Origin: Burkholderiales bacterium
GTDB lineage: Bacteria; Pseudomonadota; Gammaproteobacteria; Burkholderiales; Thiobacillaceae
Reading direction: 5' to 3'
Length of the DNA: 7,186 bases
Assembly (NCBI GenBank): GCA_005790965.1
Contig: SXTL01000041.1
Location: 1-7,186, forward strand
Shown here: positions 1 through 7,186 of the stretch, piece after piece
Numbering within the stretch: the stretch's first letter is position 1
Layout of the letters: every line of letters begins with the position of its first letter
The notes under the pieces: generated by a model
The model's database searches: none
Told to the model about the DNA's origin: nothing
The model's input: only the letters and a program-made list of their open reading frames with translations
Program-made: the position numbers and the translations under genes

Positions 1-576
1 ACGGAGGCGGGCTTCAGCCCGGGCAAAATCCTCCGGTGTATTGAGATTGGCGAAGGCCTCGGGCTGGGTGAATCGGGCCTCGGCGCAGGGATGGCGCGCC
101 TGCCAGCGCTGGACACTCCGCTGGCCATTGGCCAAAAACGCTGCCATGTCGGGTAACAGGCTGCGATGCAGGCGCATGATGGCATAGTGGGTTTGCTCGG
201 CATCGCTGGCCCGGGCGAGATGGATATCGTGCGCGGTCGCGGCGGCCAGACGGGCGCCCAAATCGAGGGGCAGGAACGGGGTGTCGCAGGGCACGACAAG
301 CAGCCATTCACTCGTCAGAACGGCGGCAGCGGCGAGTACGCCGGCCAGTGGACCTGGTTGATCTGGTAGCGTGTCGGCGATCACTGGCCAGTTGAGGGCG
401 CGATAGGCATGGCTGTGCTGATTGGCGCTGATGGCCAATTCACTCACCTGCGGAGCGATCCGCTCAATAACCCATTCAATAAGGGCGCGGCCCGCCAGCG
501 GCGCAAGGCCTTTTTCGATACCGCCTATGCGGCGACCGCGGCCGCCAGAGAGGAGAATGGCGCCGGTACTCGTCAA
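1..576 (-). CDS. mobA: Molybdenum cofactor guanylyltransferase MobA (3' end cut by window edge)
   Basis: MobA transfers GMP from GTP to molybdopterin-Mo, giving the guanine dinucleotide cofactor used by DMSO-reductase-family enzymes in the cytoplasm. The frame is open for 192 codons to the window edge, close to the usual length of about 190-200, so only the last few residues should be missing. Visible family motifs are the N-terminal nucleotide-binding loop GAILLSGGRGRRIGG (5-19) followed by EKGL (21-24), SAN (50-52), QPGPLAG (73-79), the metal-binding VPCDTP (96-101, Asp98) and a C-terminal LNTPED. The usual Met in the RRMGG motif is Ile17. The chosen start is TTG at 574-576. It overlaps the stop of the upstream membrane-protein gene as TTGA, and no ATG or GTG lies suitably placed before the nucleotide-binding loop. 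No clear Shine-Dalgarno is seen, so translation probably depends on coupling. Function is confident; the start is less so. Confidence 0.93.
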   Translation of the reverse strand, partial: MTSTGAILLSGGRGRRIGGIEKGLAPLAGRALIEWVIERIAPQVSELAISANQHSHAYRALNWPVIADTLPDQPGPLAGVLAAAAVLTSEWLLVVPCDTPFLPLDLGARLAAATAHDIHLARASDAEQTHYAIMRLHRSLLPDMAAFLANGQRSVQRWQARHPCAEARFTQPEAFANLNTPEDFARAEARLR

Positions 577-2108
577 GATGAGGCGTTGGTGCGGAGGTAG
601 AGGTAATAAACGCGGTCTTTCTGGCGCGGGCGCAGGCCTTTCCAGATTAATTGAGCGTGTGCGGGGGGCTCCTTTAGTGCGCCTTGGACTAGGAGGTAGC
701 GGCATGTGTTGCCGGTCTTTAGTCGAGATCCAAACTCTGCCCGGAGCACGCTACGCAGATTGGCATCGATTTCGGCGTTGAGACAGCGGGTTGCCGGTAC
801 CCGCTGGGTGATGTTGGTCACGAGCGGGCCGTAGCCCCAGCCGGCTTCGACCCAGGGGCGGAACAGGGCCATGGCGAGCGTCCAGATCAGCATCATGCCG
901 GTGGCCCAGACCACGATGGGGCGCACGGTGGCCCGTTTGAAGAAGGGGATGGCAATAACCCAGAGGAGGGTGACCGTGGCCGCGAGGGCCACGCTGAAGG
1001 GGGTGACGCTACCGGCTCGGTAGGTGGGTACCAATTTGGCAAGGTGGCGCGCTAGCGCGGTCGGGGCGCCCCATTCGACGGCGGCGAAATAGATCCAGAA
1101 GGCGAAGGCAAAAAATCCGAAACACAAGACGCCAAACCAATAGAAACCCTGCGCTGCGCCACGACGCAAGCCGCCTAGGGCGTGCGCCGACAAAAGGGCG
1201 AGCGGGACCAGAACGGGCAAGAGGCTGTTGTCACTTGCGCTACTTGGCCACAGGGACAAGAGCGTGAGCAGAATGAGCGCGGCCAAGCTGGGGTGCAGGG
1301 CATCCAGACGGGTCAGGCGCCGCCGCTCATGCCACAGACCCCACAAGACCAGGGGCCAGAGGGGCCAAGTGAACCAGAGCATCCGGTTGGCCACTGAAAA
1401 TGGATTCAAGAGAGACTGAGGCCAGGCGCTGGCCAATGCCCACCAAGCCTTAAGCCACGCAAGGTCTAGCCATATCCAGAGCAGACCCAAGCCCAGCCCA
1501 GCGGTGGCAACACCTAAGCCGAGAGCATTGCGGTAGGCCGGACCGCGCCAGCGCCAACTCAGCATGGGAAGAAAAGCGATCAGCAGTCCGGCGCCGACAT
1601 CAAAGGGGCCACGCGCAGCCAACAGGGCCAGCCAGGCGATGCCTATCCAAAGCCCACCAATGGGTGACTGACGCGCCAGCCCGATGCCATAAAGTAACCC
1701 GGCATAGGCCGCCATCAGGCCAAGCTCCGGGACTTGGGCGTGGGCACGCATCAAGAGGCCGAAGGCTCCCATCAGGGCCAGTGCGGCCGCAATGGCATGT
1801 CCCGGGCCTAGCAGTTGACTCGCCGCGAGGGCGGTGCCGAGCAGGGCCAAGGCGGTCAGAATGCCACTGGCGAGGCGGCTGCCATCGGCAAACGACAGCC
1901 CATCGGCACTCAACTGCTGGGTCAGAGCCGATAAACCATTGGCCAGAAGATAGGGCGCACCGGGCTCGCCTGAAGCCAGGGACTGGATCTGGCGCAGCGC
2001 GACGGCCTCGCCATCCCACCACACGCTCCGCCCGGTCAGGCCGAAGATAATCCACAACGCAAGCAGCAGGCCGATGGTGAGGTGCTGACGCAGTGGAGTG
2101 GTTTGCAT
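573..2108 (-). CDS. Multi-spanning inner-membrane protein, GT-C / ArnT-PMT-like glycosyltransferase
   Basis: The 511-residue protein is strongly hydrophobic, with roughly 12-13 membrane segments (near residues 11-25, 80-120, 128-165, 170-215, 240-258, 273-312, 322-343, 371-416) and a soluble C-terminal domain of about 90 residues. After the first segment comes a short loop with W31-D32-G33-E34. In GT-C enzymes such as ArnT and PMT relatives, an acidic pair in the first periplasmic loop is catalytic. By analogy it may move a sugar from a polyprenyl-phosphate donor onto a periplasmic acceptor; donor and acceptor cannot be told. The ATG at 2106-2108 is preferred. An in-frame TTG at 2133-2135 lies inside the U-tract of the upstream intrinsic terminator and is unlikely. 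No Shine-Dalgarno is evident. The stop overlaps the mobA start (TTGA), so the two are probably one transcription unit. The membrane character is certain; the enzyme class is inferred. Confidence 0.72.
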   Translation of the reverse strand: MQTTPLRQHLTIGLLLALWIIFGLTGRSVWWDGEAVALRQIQSLASGEPGAPYLLANGLSALTQQLSADGLSFADGSRLASGILTALALLGTALAASQLLGPGHAIAAALALMGAFGLLMRAHAQVPELGLMAAYAGLLYGIGLARQSPIGGLWIGIAWLALLAARGPFDVGAGLLIAFLPMLSWRWRGPAYRNALGLGVATAGLGLGLLWIWLDLAWLKAWWALASAWPQSLLNPFSVANRMLWFTWPLWPLVLWGLWHERRRLTRLDALHPSLAALILLTLLSLWPSSASDNSLLPVLVPLALLSAHALGGLRRGAAQGFYWFGVLCFGFFAFAFWIYFAAVEWGAPTALARHLAKLVPTYRAGSVTPFSVALAATVTLLWVIAIPFFKRATVRPIVVWATGMMLIWTLAMALFRPWVEAGWGYGPLVTNITQRVPATRCLNAEIDANLRSVLRAEFGSRLKTGNTCRYLLVQGALKEPPAHAQLIWKGLRPRQKDRVYYLYLRTNASS

Positions 2109-2128
2109 GGGTTCAGGTGTGGGATCTG

Positions 2129-2157
2129 AAAACAAAAAAGGCAGCCAGAGGCTGCCT
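2129..2157 (-). terminator. Rho-independent terminator downstream of rpmE
   Basis: Read on the minus strand, AGGCAGCC, a 3-nt loop and GGCTGCCT form a perfect 8-bp GC-rich stem (arms 2150-2157 and 2139-2146, loop 2147-2149). It is followed at once by TTTTTTGTTTT (2139 down to 2129). It lies about 63 nt after the rpmE stop and 20 nt before the ATG of the membrane-protein gene, so it should end the rpmE transcript. Expression of the downstream gene would need read-through or a promoter in this tight gap. Confidence 0.93.
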
Positions 2158-2185
2158 CATTTGAGACGAATTGGCAACTATCGCA

Positions 2186-2215
2186 GCGTTTCGGCAGATA
2201 AGGCCGAAATAACGC
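2186..2215 (-). repeat. Bulged stem-loop in rpmE 3' UTR
   Basis: GCGTT (2186-2190) plus TCGGC (2191-2195) pair with GCCGA (2203-2207) and AACGC (2211-2215) around a 7-nt loop, leaving a 3-nt bulge (2208-2210). An alternative pairing is an uninterrupted 7-bp TTTCGGC/GCCGAAA stem. It starts 5 nt after the rpmE stop. No U-tract follows, so it is not a terminator by itself. It may protect the mRNA 3' end or simply be chance pairing. Confidence 0.45.
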
Positions 2216-2220
2216 AGTGC

Positions 2221-2433
2221 TTATTGCTTCTTGATGCTGCCGTACTTCTGGCGGAAGCGCTCAACGCGGCCCGCCGTGTCGACGATCTTCTGCTTGCCGG
2301 TGTAGAACGGGTGGCAGGCGGCGCATACTTCGATGTTGAGGGGCTTGCCCATGGTCGAGCGGGTCGTGAAGACACTGCCACAGCCGCAGGTCACGGTGAT
2401 TTCTTGGTAGTTCGGGTGAGTGCCGGCTTTCAT
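2221..2433 (-). CDS. rpmE: 50S ribosomal protein L31, zinc-binding type
   Basis: This small structural protein of the large ribosomal subunit sits at the inter-subunit bridge near the central protuberance. The 70-residue length is normal for the family. The zinc ligands of the C+ (zinc-containing) form are all present: Cys16 and Cys18 in TCGCGS, and Cys37 and Cys40 in CAACHPFYTGKQK. The protein begins MKAGTHPNYQEI, the typical L31 N-terminus, and ends with a basic tail. The ATG at 2431-2433 is preceded by CCGGAG, a good Shine-Dalgarno 6-7 nt upstream. The gene stands alone, with its own promoter upstream (2469-2497) and an intrinsic terminator downstream (2129-2157). Zinc-type L31 is commonly replaced under zinc starvation by a C- paralogue; no such paralogue or Zur site is seen in this window. 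Confidence 0.98.
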   Translation of the reverse strand: MKAGTHPNYQEITVTCGCGSVFTTRSTMGKPLNIEVCAACHPFYTGKQKIVDTAGRVERFRQKYGSIKKQ

Positions 2434-2468
2434 TGCAAGCTCCGGTTGAATCCATTGGAAAGTCGCGC

Positions 2469-2497
2469 ATTATCCACGCTTCTGCCGGTTCGGGCAA
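2469..2497 (-). promoter_or_regulatory. Sigma70-type promoter of rpmE
   Basis: On the minus strand, TTGCCC (2497-2492) and GATAAT (2474-2469) are separated by exactly 17 nt. They match the -35 and -10 consensus at 4 and 5 of 6 positions. Transcription would start near 2462, giving a leader of about 30 nt that includes the rpmE Shine-Dalgarno. It lies in the 99-nt gap between the preceding stop codon and rpmE, the only clear promoter-like site I found by eye. Confidence 0.7.
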
Positions 2498-2532
2498 GAG
2501 GTGGTTGCGGAGGGGCGCTAAGGACGAACGGT

Positions 2533-2979
2533 TTACCGATCTTTGCGGTTACGCGGCCGTGGCTCGTAGTGAACGACGCTACGCATGATGGCCGACCAAG
2601 GCAAAGCCTCCAGCGCCTTGCTGTCCGCAAGGGCGATAGTGAGCAAGGCGGCGACATCGGTCTCAGCCGTCTCCAGAGCGTCAATGAGGCCGAGCACCCC
2701 GCCACACTGGGCCCGGATCTCCTTGCCGAAGGGCCAGGGTTGGTTAGCGTCCATGTGGAGGGCGAAGCGGGCGTTATGATGAACCGCCTCAAGAAAATGT
2801 CGACAGCGCGTACTGGCGTTGGCCTCCATGCAAGTCATCAATTCGCGCTCGGCGAGGAGTCGTTTGCGGGCCAGATGGCAGTGGACACAGCCTTTTAACA
2901 GGGCGCGCTCGAACGGACAGGGATGCTCAATGACCGCTTCGCGAGCCTGCTGGTAGGCCTCCTCGTTATAGCCTGACAT
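2533..2979 (-). CDS. Cys-rich conserved-type hypothetical protein (148 aa)
   Basis: I do not recognise a named family. The 148-residue protein has no signal peptide or membrane segment and is likely cytoplasmic. Its N-terminal half carries Cys21, Cys31, Cys34, Cys50 and Cys59 in the pattern C-x9-C-x2-C-x15-C-x8-C, with nearby His33 and His35; Cys92 is isolated. Such spacing suggests a metal site (zinc or an iron-sulfur cluster), which is inference. The middle is rich in charged helices and the end is basic (RPRNRKDR). The ATG at 2977-2979 is 6 nt after the stop of the 73-codon gene, with only a weak ribosome site, so the two are probably translated from one message. From memory, proteins with a similar CPFERA/CPFEKA start occur as hypotheticals in beta- and gammaproteobacteria. 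GC content is host-like. It is a real gene by codon pattern and context, of unknown function. Confidence 0.8.
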   Translation of the reverse strand: MSGYNEEAYQQAREAVIEHPCPFERALLKGCVHCHLARKRLLAERELMTCMEANASTRCRHFLEAVHHNARFALHMDANQPWPFGKEIRAQCGGVLGLIDALETAETDVAALLTIALADSKALEALPWSAIMRSVVHYEPRPRNRKDR

Positions 2980-2985
2980 ACCGGA

Positions 2986-3207
2986 TCAGTAGTCGTCCCC
3001 GGCCAGAGTGTGATCCAGTTCACGCGGGGTAGAAAGCAGCTCCTCGGCGGCCAGTTCGTTAGCGGCGAACATGATCTTGATCTTTTCCCCGGGCGAGAGG
3101 GACTTGCGCATCTCGTTGGCCTCGATGCGCGCCGCTTTGAAGTCGGCGTTCTCGCCCTGCTTGGTGAGGATGTTGAGAGGGCCGATTTTGTAGAGGTAGT
3201 AGGGCAT
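2986..3207 (-). CDS. Small conserved-type hypothetical protein (73 aa, MPYYLYKI start)
   Basis: The 73-residue soluble protein begins MPYYLYKI, has a charged helical centre (FKAARIEANEMRK) and ends with a helix AANELAAEELLSTPRE and an acidic GDDY terminus. Small hypothetical proteins starting with M-P-x-Y-x-Y-K-I and ending with an A-E-x-x-L-x-x-x-R-E helix are familiar to me from proteobacteria, but I know of no assigned function. The ATG is 30 bp after the methyltransferase stop. The ribosome site is weak (GGAT about 10 nt upstream). The gene is followed 6 nt later by the Cys-rich 148-codon gene, so these two form a pair. Its base composition is host-like, unlike the methyltransferase just before it. 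It therefore probably belongs to the original locus and not to the restriction cassette. Confidence 0.78.
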   Translation of the reverse strand: MPYYLYKIGPLNILTKQGENADFKAARIEANEMRKSLSPGEKIKIMFAANELAAEELLSTPRELDHTLAGDDY

Positions 3208-3237
3208 GAATTTTTTATCCGTGTTCTATCGAGCAAA

Positions 3238-4323
3238 TCAGGCTTGCAGTGCGGAGAGAATTTCTTTGGCAATCACCTCGCCCAAGATGGGGGGGACCGC
3301 ATTGCCGATTTGCAGGTTTTTGGATGTTTTACCGCCATGAAATCGGTAGCTATCCGGAAAGCCTTGCAGACGGGCACCTTCCCGGGTGCTTAGGGCGCGG
3401 TTCTGGAAGGGATGTACGCAACGGGAAGAAGATGGTGTGCCAAAGTTTCGGGTGATTGTCGGCGCGGGTGCATTAGGTAGAAGGCGCGCATAAGTGTTTT
3501 TGAAATAGCTGTTTGGGCGCAGTCTGATTGGTAAATCTTCTACTGTGCCCCCTGGCGGAATCAGGCTGAGTATTTCCTGCATACGCGCCCCATAGTTGGA
3601 CGCGTTATGTTCGGACAATTCGATCGCGTCTTCCCTGAGATTTTTTTGGTATGCATTAAGTGGATTATGCAGGTAAAAATCCTTTTCCTCTCCAGCAGTG
3701 AGTGGGGGAAGGTCTGAGATGGCGTCCATGAGGGAAACCCATTGGTTTTTGCAGAATAACGAGCAATCCGCAGCATGGTCAGGTTCGGGGAGCGCGACGG
3801 GTTTCCCCCCAGTTTTCCATCCGACAATAATAGTGCGCTCACGGTGCTGGGGTAGACCATAGTCAGCAGCGTCTAGAATTGCAGAGGTTGTTTTGTAGCC
3901 TAGATATCCAAGCTCTGCTAGTAAAGTTTTATAGGCCTCGCCGTCATACATTTTGAAGAATCCAGAGACATTTTCGAACAAAACATATTTGGGTTTCAGA
4001 TCCGCAACGCCACGCAGGTATTCATAAAAAAGACTATTTCGTTTGTCCATCTTATTTTTTGAACCTACGGTACTGAAACCCTGACAGGGTGGGCCGCCTG
4101 ATAGCAGGTCGATCTCTCCAAGTTGGTAGTCACGACTTTGTTTTAGAAAATCAATGGTGTGTATGTCGGCATTGATGACATGGGTGCTTGGATGGTTCTT
4201 TGCTAGTGTGGCAGCAAAATCCGGTTCGATCTCGTTTGCCAAGACAACTGAGAATCCTGCCGCTTCAAGGCCGGTACTCAATCCACCGGCTCCGGCAAAC
4301 AACTCTACGGCACGAAATGTCAT
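3238..4323 (-). CDS. Type II DNA (cytosine-5-)-methyltransferase
   Basis: This enzyme transfers a methyl group from S-adenosylmethionine to carbon 5 of cytosine within a specific site, protecting host DNA from the partner endonuclease. The 361 residues contain the ordered C5-methyltransferase motifs: motif I FAGAGG (9-14), motif IV GGPPCQGFS (76-84) with nucleophile Cys80, motif VI ENV (117-119), motif VIII QHRER (159-163), a target-recognition region around 180-270, motif IX near 280-294 (TYARLLPNAPAPTITRNF), and motif X QIGNAVPP (338-345). No catalytic residue is missing. The R-x-x-P-x-P-T-I-T-R-N-F to SSSRC-x-HP stretch resembles a common clade of type II enzymes, but I cannot assign the target site. 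The ATG overlaps the endonuclease stop as ATGA. No Shine-Dalgarno is obvious, so coupled translation is likely. It is AT-rich: one hand-counted 60-base line is 38% GC, well below flanking genes, suggesting transfer. Confidence 0.96.
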   Translation of the reverse strand: MTFRAVELFAGAGGLSTGLEAAGFSVVLANEIEPDFAATLAKNHPSTHVINADIHTIDFLKQSRDYQLGEIDLLSGGPPCQGFSTVGSKNKMDKRNSLFYEYLRGVADLKPKYVLFENVSGFFKMYDGEAYKTLLAELGYLGYKTTSAILDAADYGLPQHRERTIIVGWKTGGKPVALPEPDHAADCSLFCKNQWVSLMDAISDLPPLTAGEEKDFYLHNPLNAYQKNLREDAIELSEHNASNYGARMQEILSLIPPGGTVEDLPIRLRPNSYFKNTYARLLPNAPAPTITRNFGTPSSSRCVHPFQNRALSTREGARLQGFPDSYRFHGGKTSKNLQIGNAVPPILGEVIAKEILSALQA

Positions 4324-5107
4324 TGCAGGTCAATGTCCAGGTTTGAAAATTCAGGCGCGGCATCGAGCAACCGCCAGAGAAAATGGTTTGGGTCTATAGC
4401 GAATACACTTTGCCCTTCCATTTGTTGGCGGGTAACCATATGAATGTCGTTTTCGTTAATCTGGTCAAGGCGCACGAAAGCAGCCTGACCATTGAAAATG
4501 TCAAAATGGATGCAGATGGTTGGAGTGTGGGTGTCGACCCATAATCTTCGAGCTTCACGCAGCTTATGTTCTTTGATGTCATTAATGCCCTGAAATCCGG
4601 ACTGAACTTCAATATGCACTGGTGTGTTGTTTATGGTCAGCTTTAAGTCGGCAGTTGGGGTTCTGCGGAAGGTATCCGGATTTCTGAAGTCGTCATCGCC
4701 GATGCGGAACAGTTTTGCTTTTTGGATTCCGAAGGTGAGTGCAATGGCTGGGGAGAAGTATTCCACGATGGCATAGCCGCGCAGCCATGAAAAAAGAACC
4801 TCTTCTGGTCGACGACCTTGGTTATTGAGCCGGGGTAGGATGCCGGATGACTGGATGATCCGGGCAGGGTCAAAGACGGCTTTCCCGATGAAGCGCTCAA
4901 TATTTTTCTGGCGGACGGTTGCGGAGACTGTGGCGTCGAGTTTTCGGAGGATATCCGAAAGCCTTGTCAGAAGTTGATCGACATAGGCGTTGTCGATGGG
5001 GGCAGAGATGTCTTTTCCCGCCAGAAATGCTTTGGCATCTCCCTGGCTGGAAAAGCCCAGTTCTGCGCGGAAGCGCTTGGAGTAGTGAGCAATGAGCTCC
5101 GTAGACA

Positions 5108-5108
<1 letters not shown>
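4320..5108 (-). CDS. Probable type II restriction endonuclease, PD-(D/E)XK-like
   Basis: The role is inferred mainly from context: it sits directly before a C5-methyltransferase, overlapping it by ATGA, and shares its low GC (one counted 60-base line is 45%). The 262-residue length suits a type II enzyme. A PD-(D/E)XK-like core is visible as Asp154 in PTADLKLTI, a beta-hairpin NNTPVHIEVQ with Glu167-Val168-Gln169, and a following helix with Lys180 and Lys182 (DIKEHKLREARRLW). The usual catalytic Lys would then be Gln169, a known but less common variant. The N-terminal half is helical and may bind DNA. I do not recognise the isoschizomer family, so the target is unknown. The ATG at 5106-5108 overlaps the secA stop (TGATG). 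Only a weak ribosome site lies inside the secA 3' end, so expression may depend on secA translation. No controller (C) gene or vsr gene is present. Confidence 0.8.

Positions 5109-7186
<2,078 letters not shown>

Noticed and set aside
14..307. Minus-strand 97-codon open frame
   Set aside because: Out-of-frame shadow of mobA, whose own frame is open from 576 to the window edge and carries all expected motifs.
2133..2135. In-frame TTG as start of the membrane-protein gene
   Set aside because: It lies within the U-tract of the rpmE terminator, has no ribosome site, and the ATG at 2106-2108 directly precedes the first membrane segment.
2098..2898. Plus-strand 266-codon open frame
   Set aside because: It runs antisense through the terminator, rpmE and the Cys-rich gene. 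Its protein has no family resemblance, whereas the minus strand holds a clear L31 gene with promoter, ribosome site and terminator.
3208..3237. Possible promoter for the 73-codon gene in the gap after the methyltransferase
   Set aside because: AT-rich bases resembling a -10 element are present (GATAGA, GATAAA), but I saw no convincing -35 element at the right spacing.

Overview
All recognisable genes in this 7.2 kb window lie on the minus strand. Transcription order from the right edge is: secA (3' three quarters), a probable type II restriction endonuclease gene, a DNA cytosine-C5 methyltransferase gene, two small conserved-type hypothetical genes, rpmE, a multi-spanning glycosyltransferase-like membrane protein gene, and mobA (cut off near its 3' end by the left edge). 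The family make-up suggests a chromosomal segment of a fairly GC-rich proteobacterium, probably beta, gamma or Acidithiobacillia: SecA with a C-terminal zinc motif, zinc-type L31, and molybdenum cofactor guanylylation. The genus cannot be fixed from the sequence.

Right region (about 5108-7186): secA runs in one continuous frame to the window edge, except for a single in-frame TAG at 6761-6763 where the family has a conserved Gln codon. The rest of the frame on both sides is intact and highly conserved. The stop therefore looks like a single-base change (true nonsense mutation, suppressed codon or sequence error) rather than old decay.

Middle-right region (3238-5108): a two-gene restriction-modification cassette. 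The endonuclease ATG overlaps the secA stop (TGATG), and the methyltransferase ATG overlaps the endonuclease stop (ATGA). Hand-counted 60-base samples are much AT-richer here (about 38-45% GC) than in secA (about 70% in a sampled line). This fits a laterally acquired cassette joined seamlessly behind an essential housekeeping gene.

Middle region (2221-3207): base composition returns towards the host level. A 73-codon gene and a 148-codon Cys-rich gene follow 30 bp after the methyltransferase and may be co-transcribed with it. rpmE then has its own good sigma70-type promoter, a Shine-Dalgarno site and, downstream, a strong intrinsic terminator.

Left region (1-2108): a 511-residue membrane protein of GT-C (ArnT/PMT-like) appearance is translationally overlapped (TTGA) with mobA. 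mobA starts at TTG and encodes the enzyme that attaches GMP to molybdopterin.

The most noteworthy points are the amber codon in secA, the overlap-packed R-M cassette, and an endonuclease whose sequence group and target I cannot name. I found no CRISPR array, tRNA, rRNA or insertion sequence.
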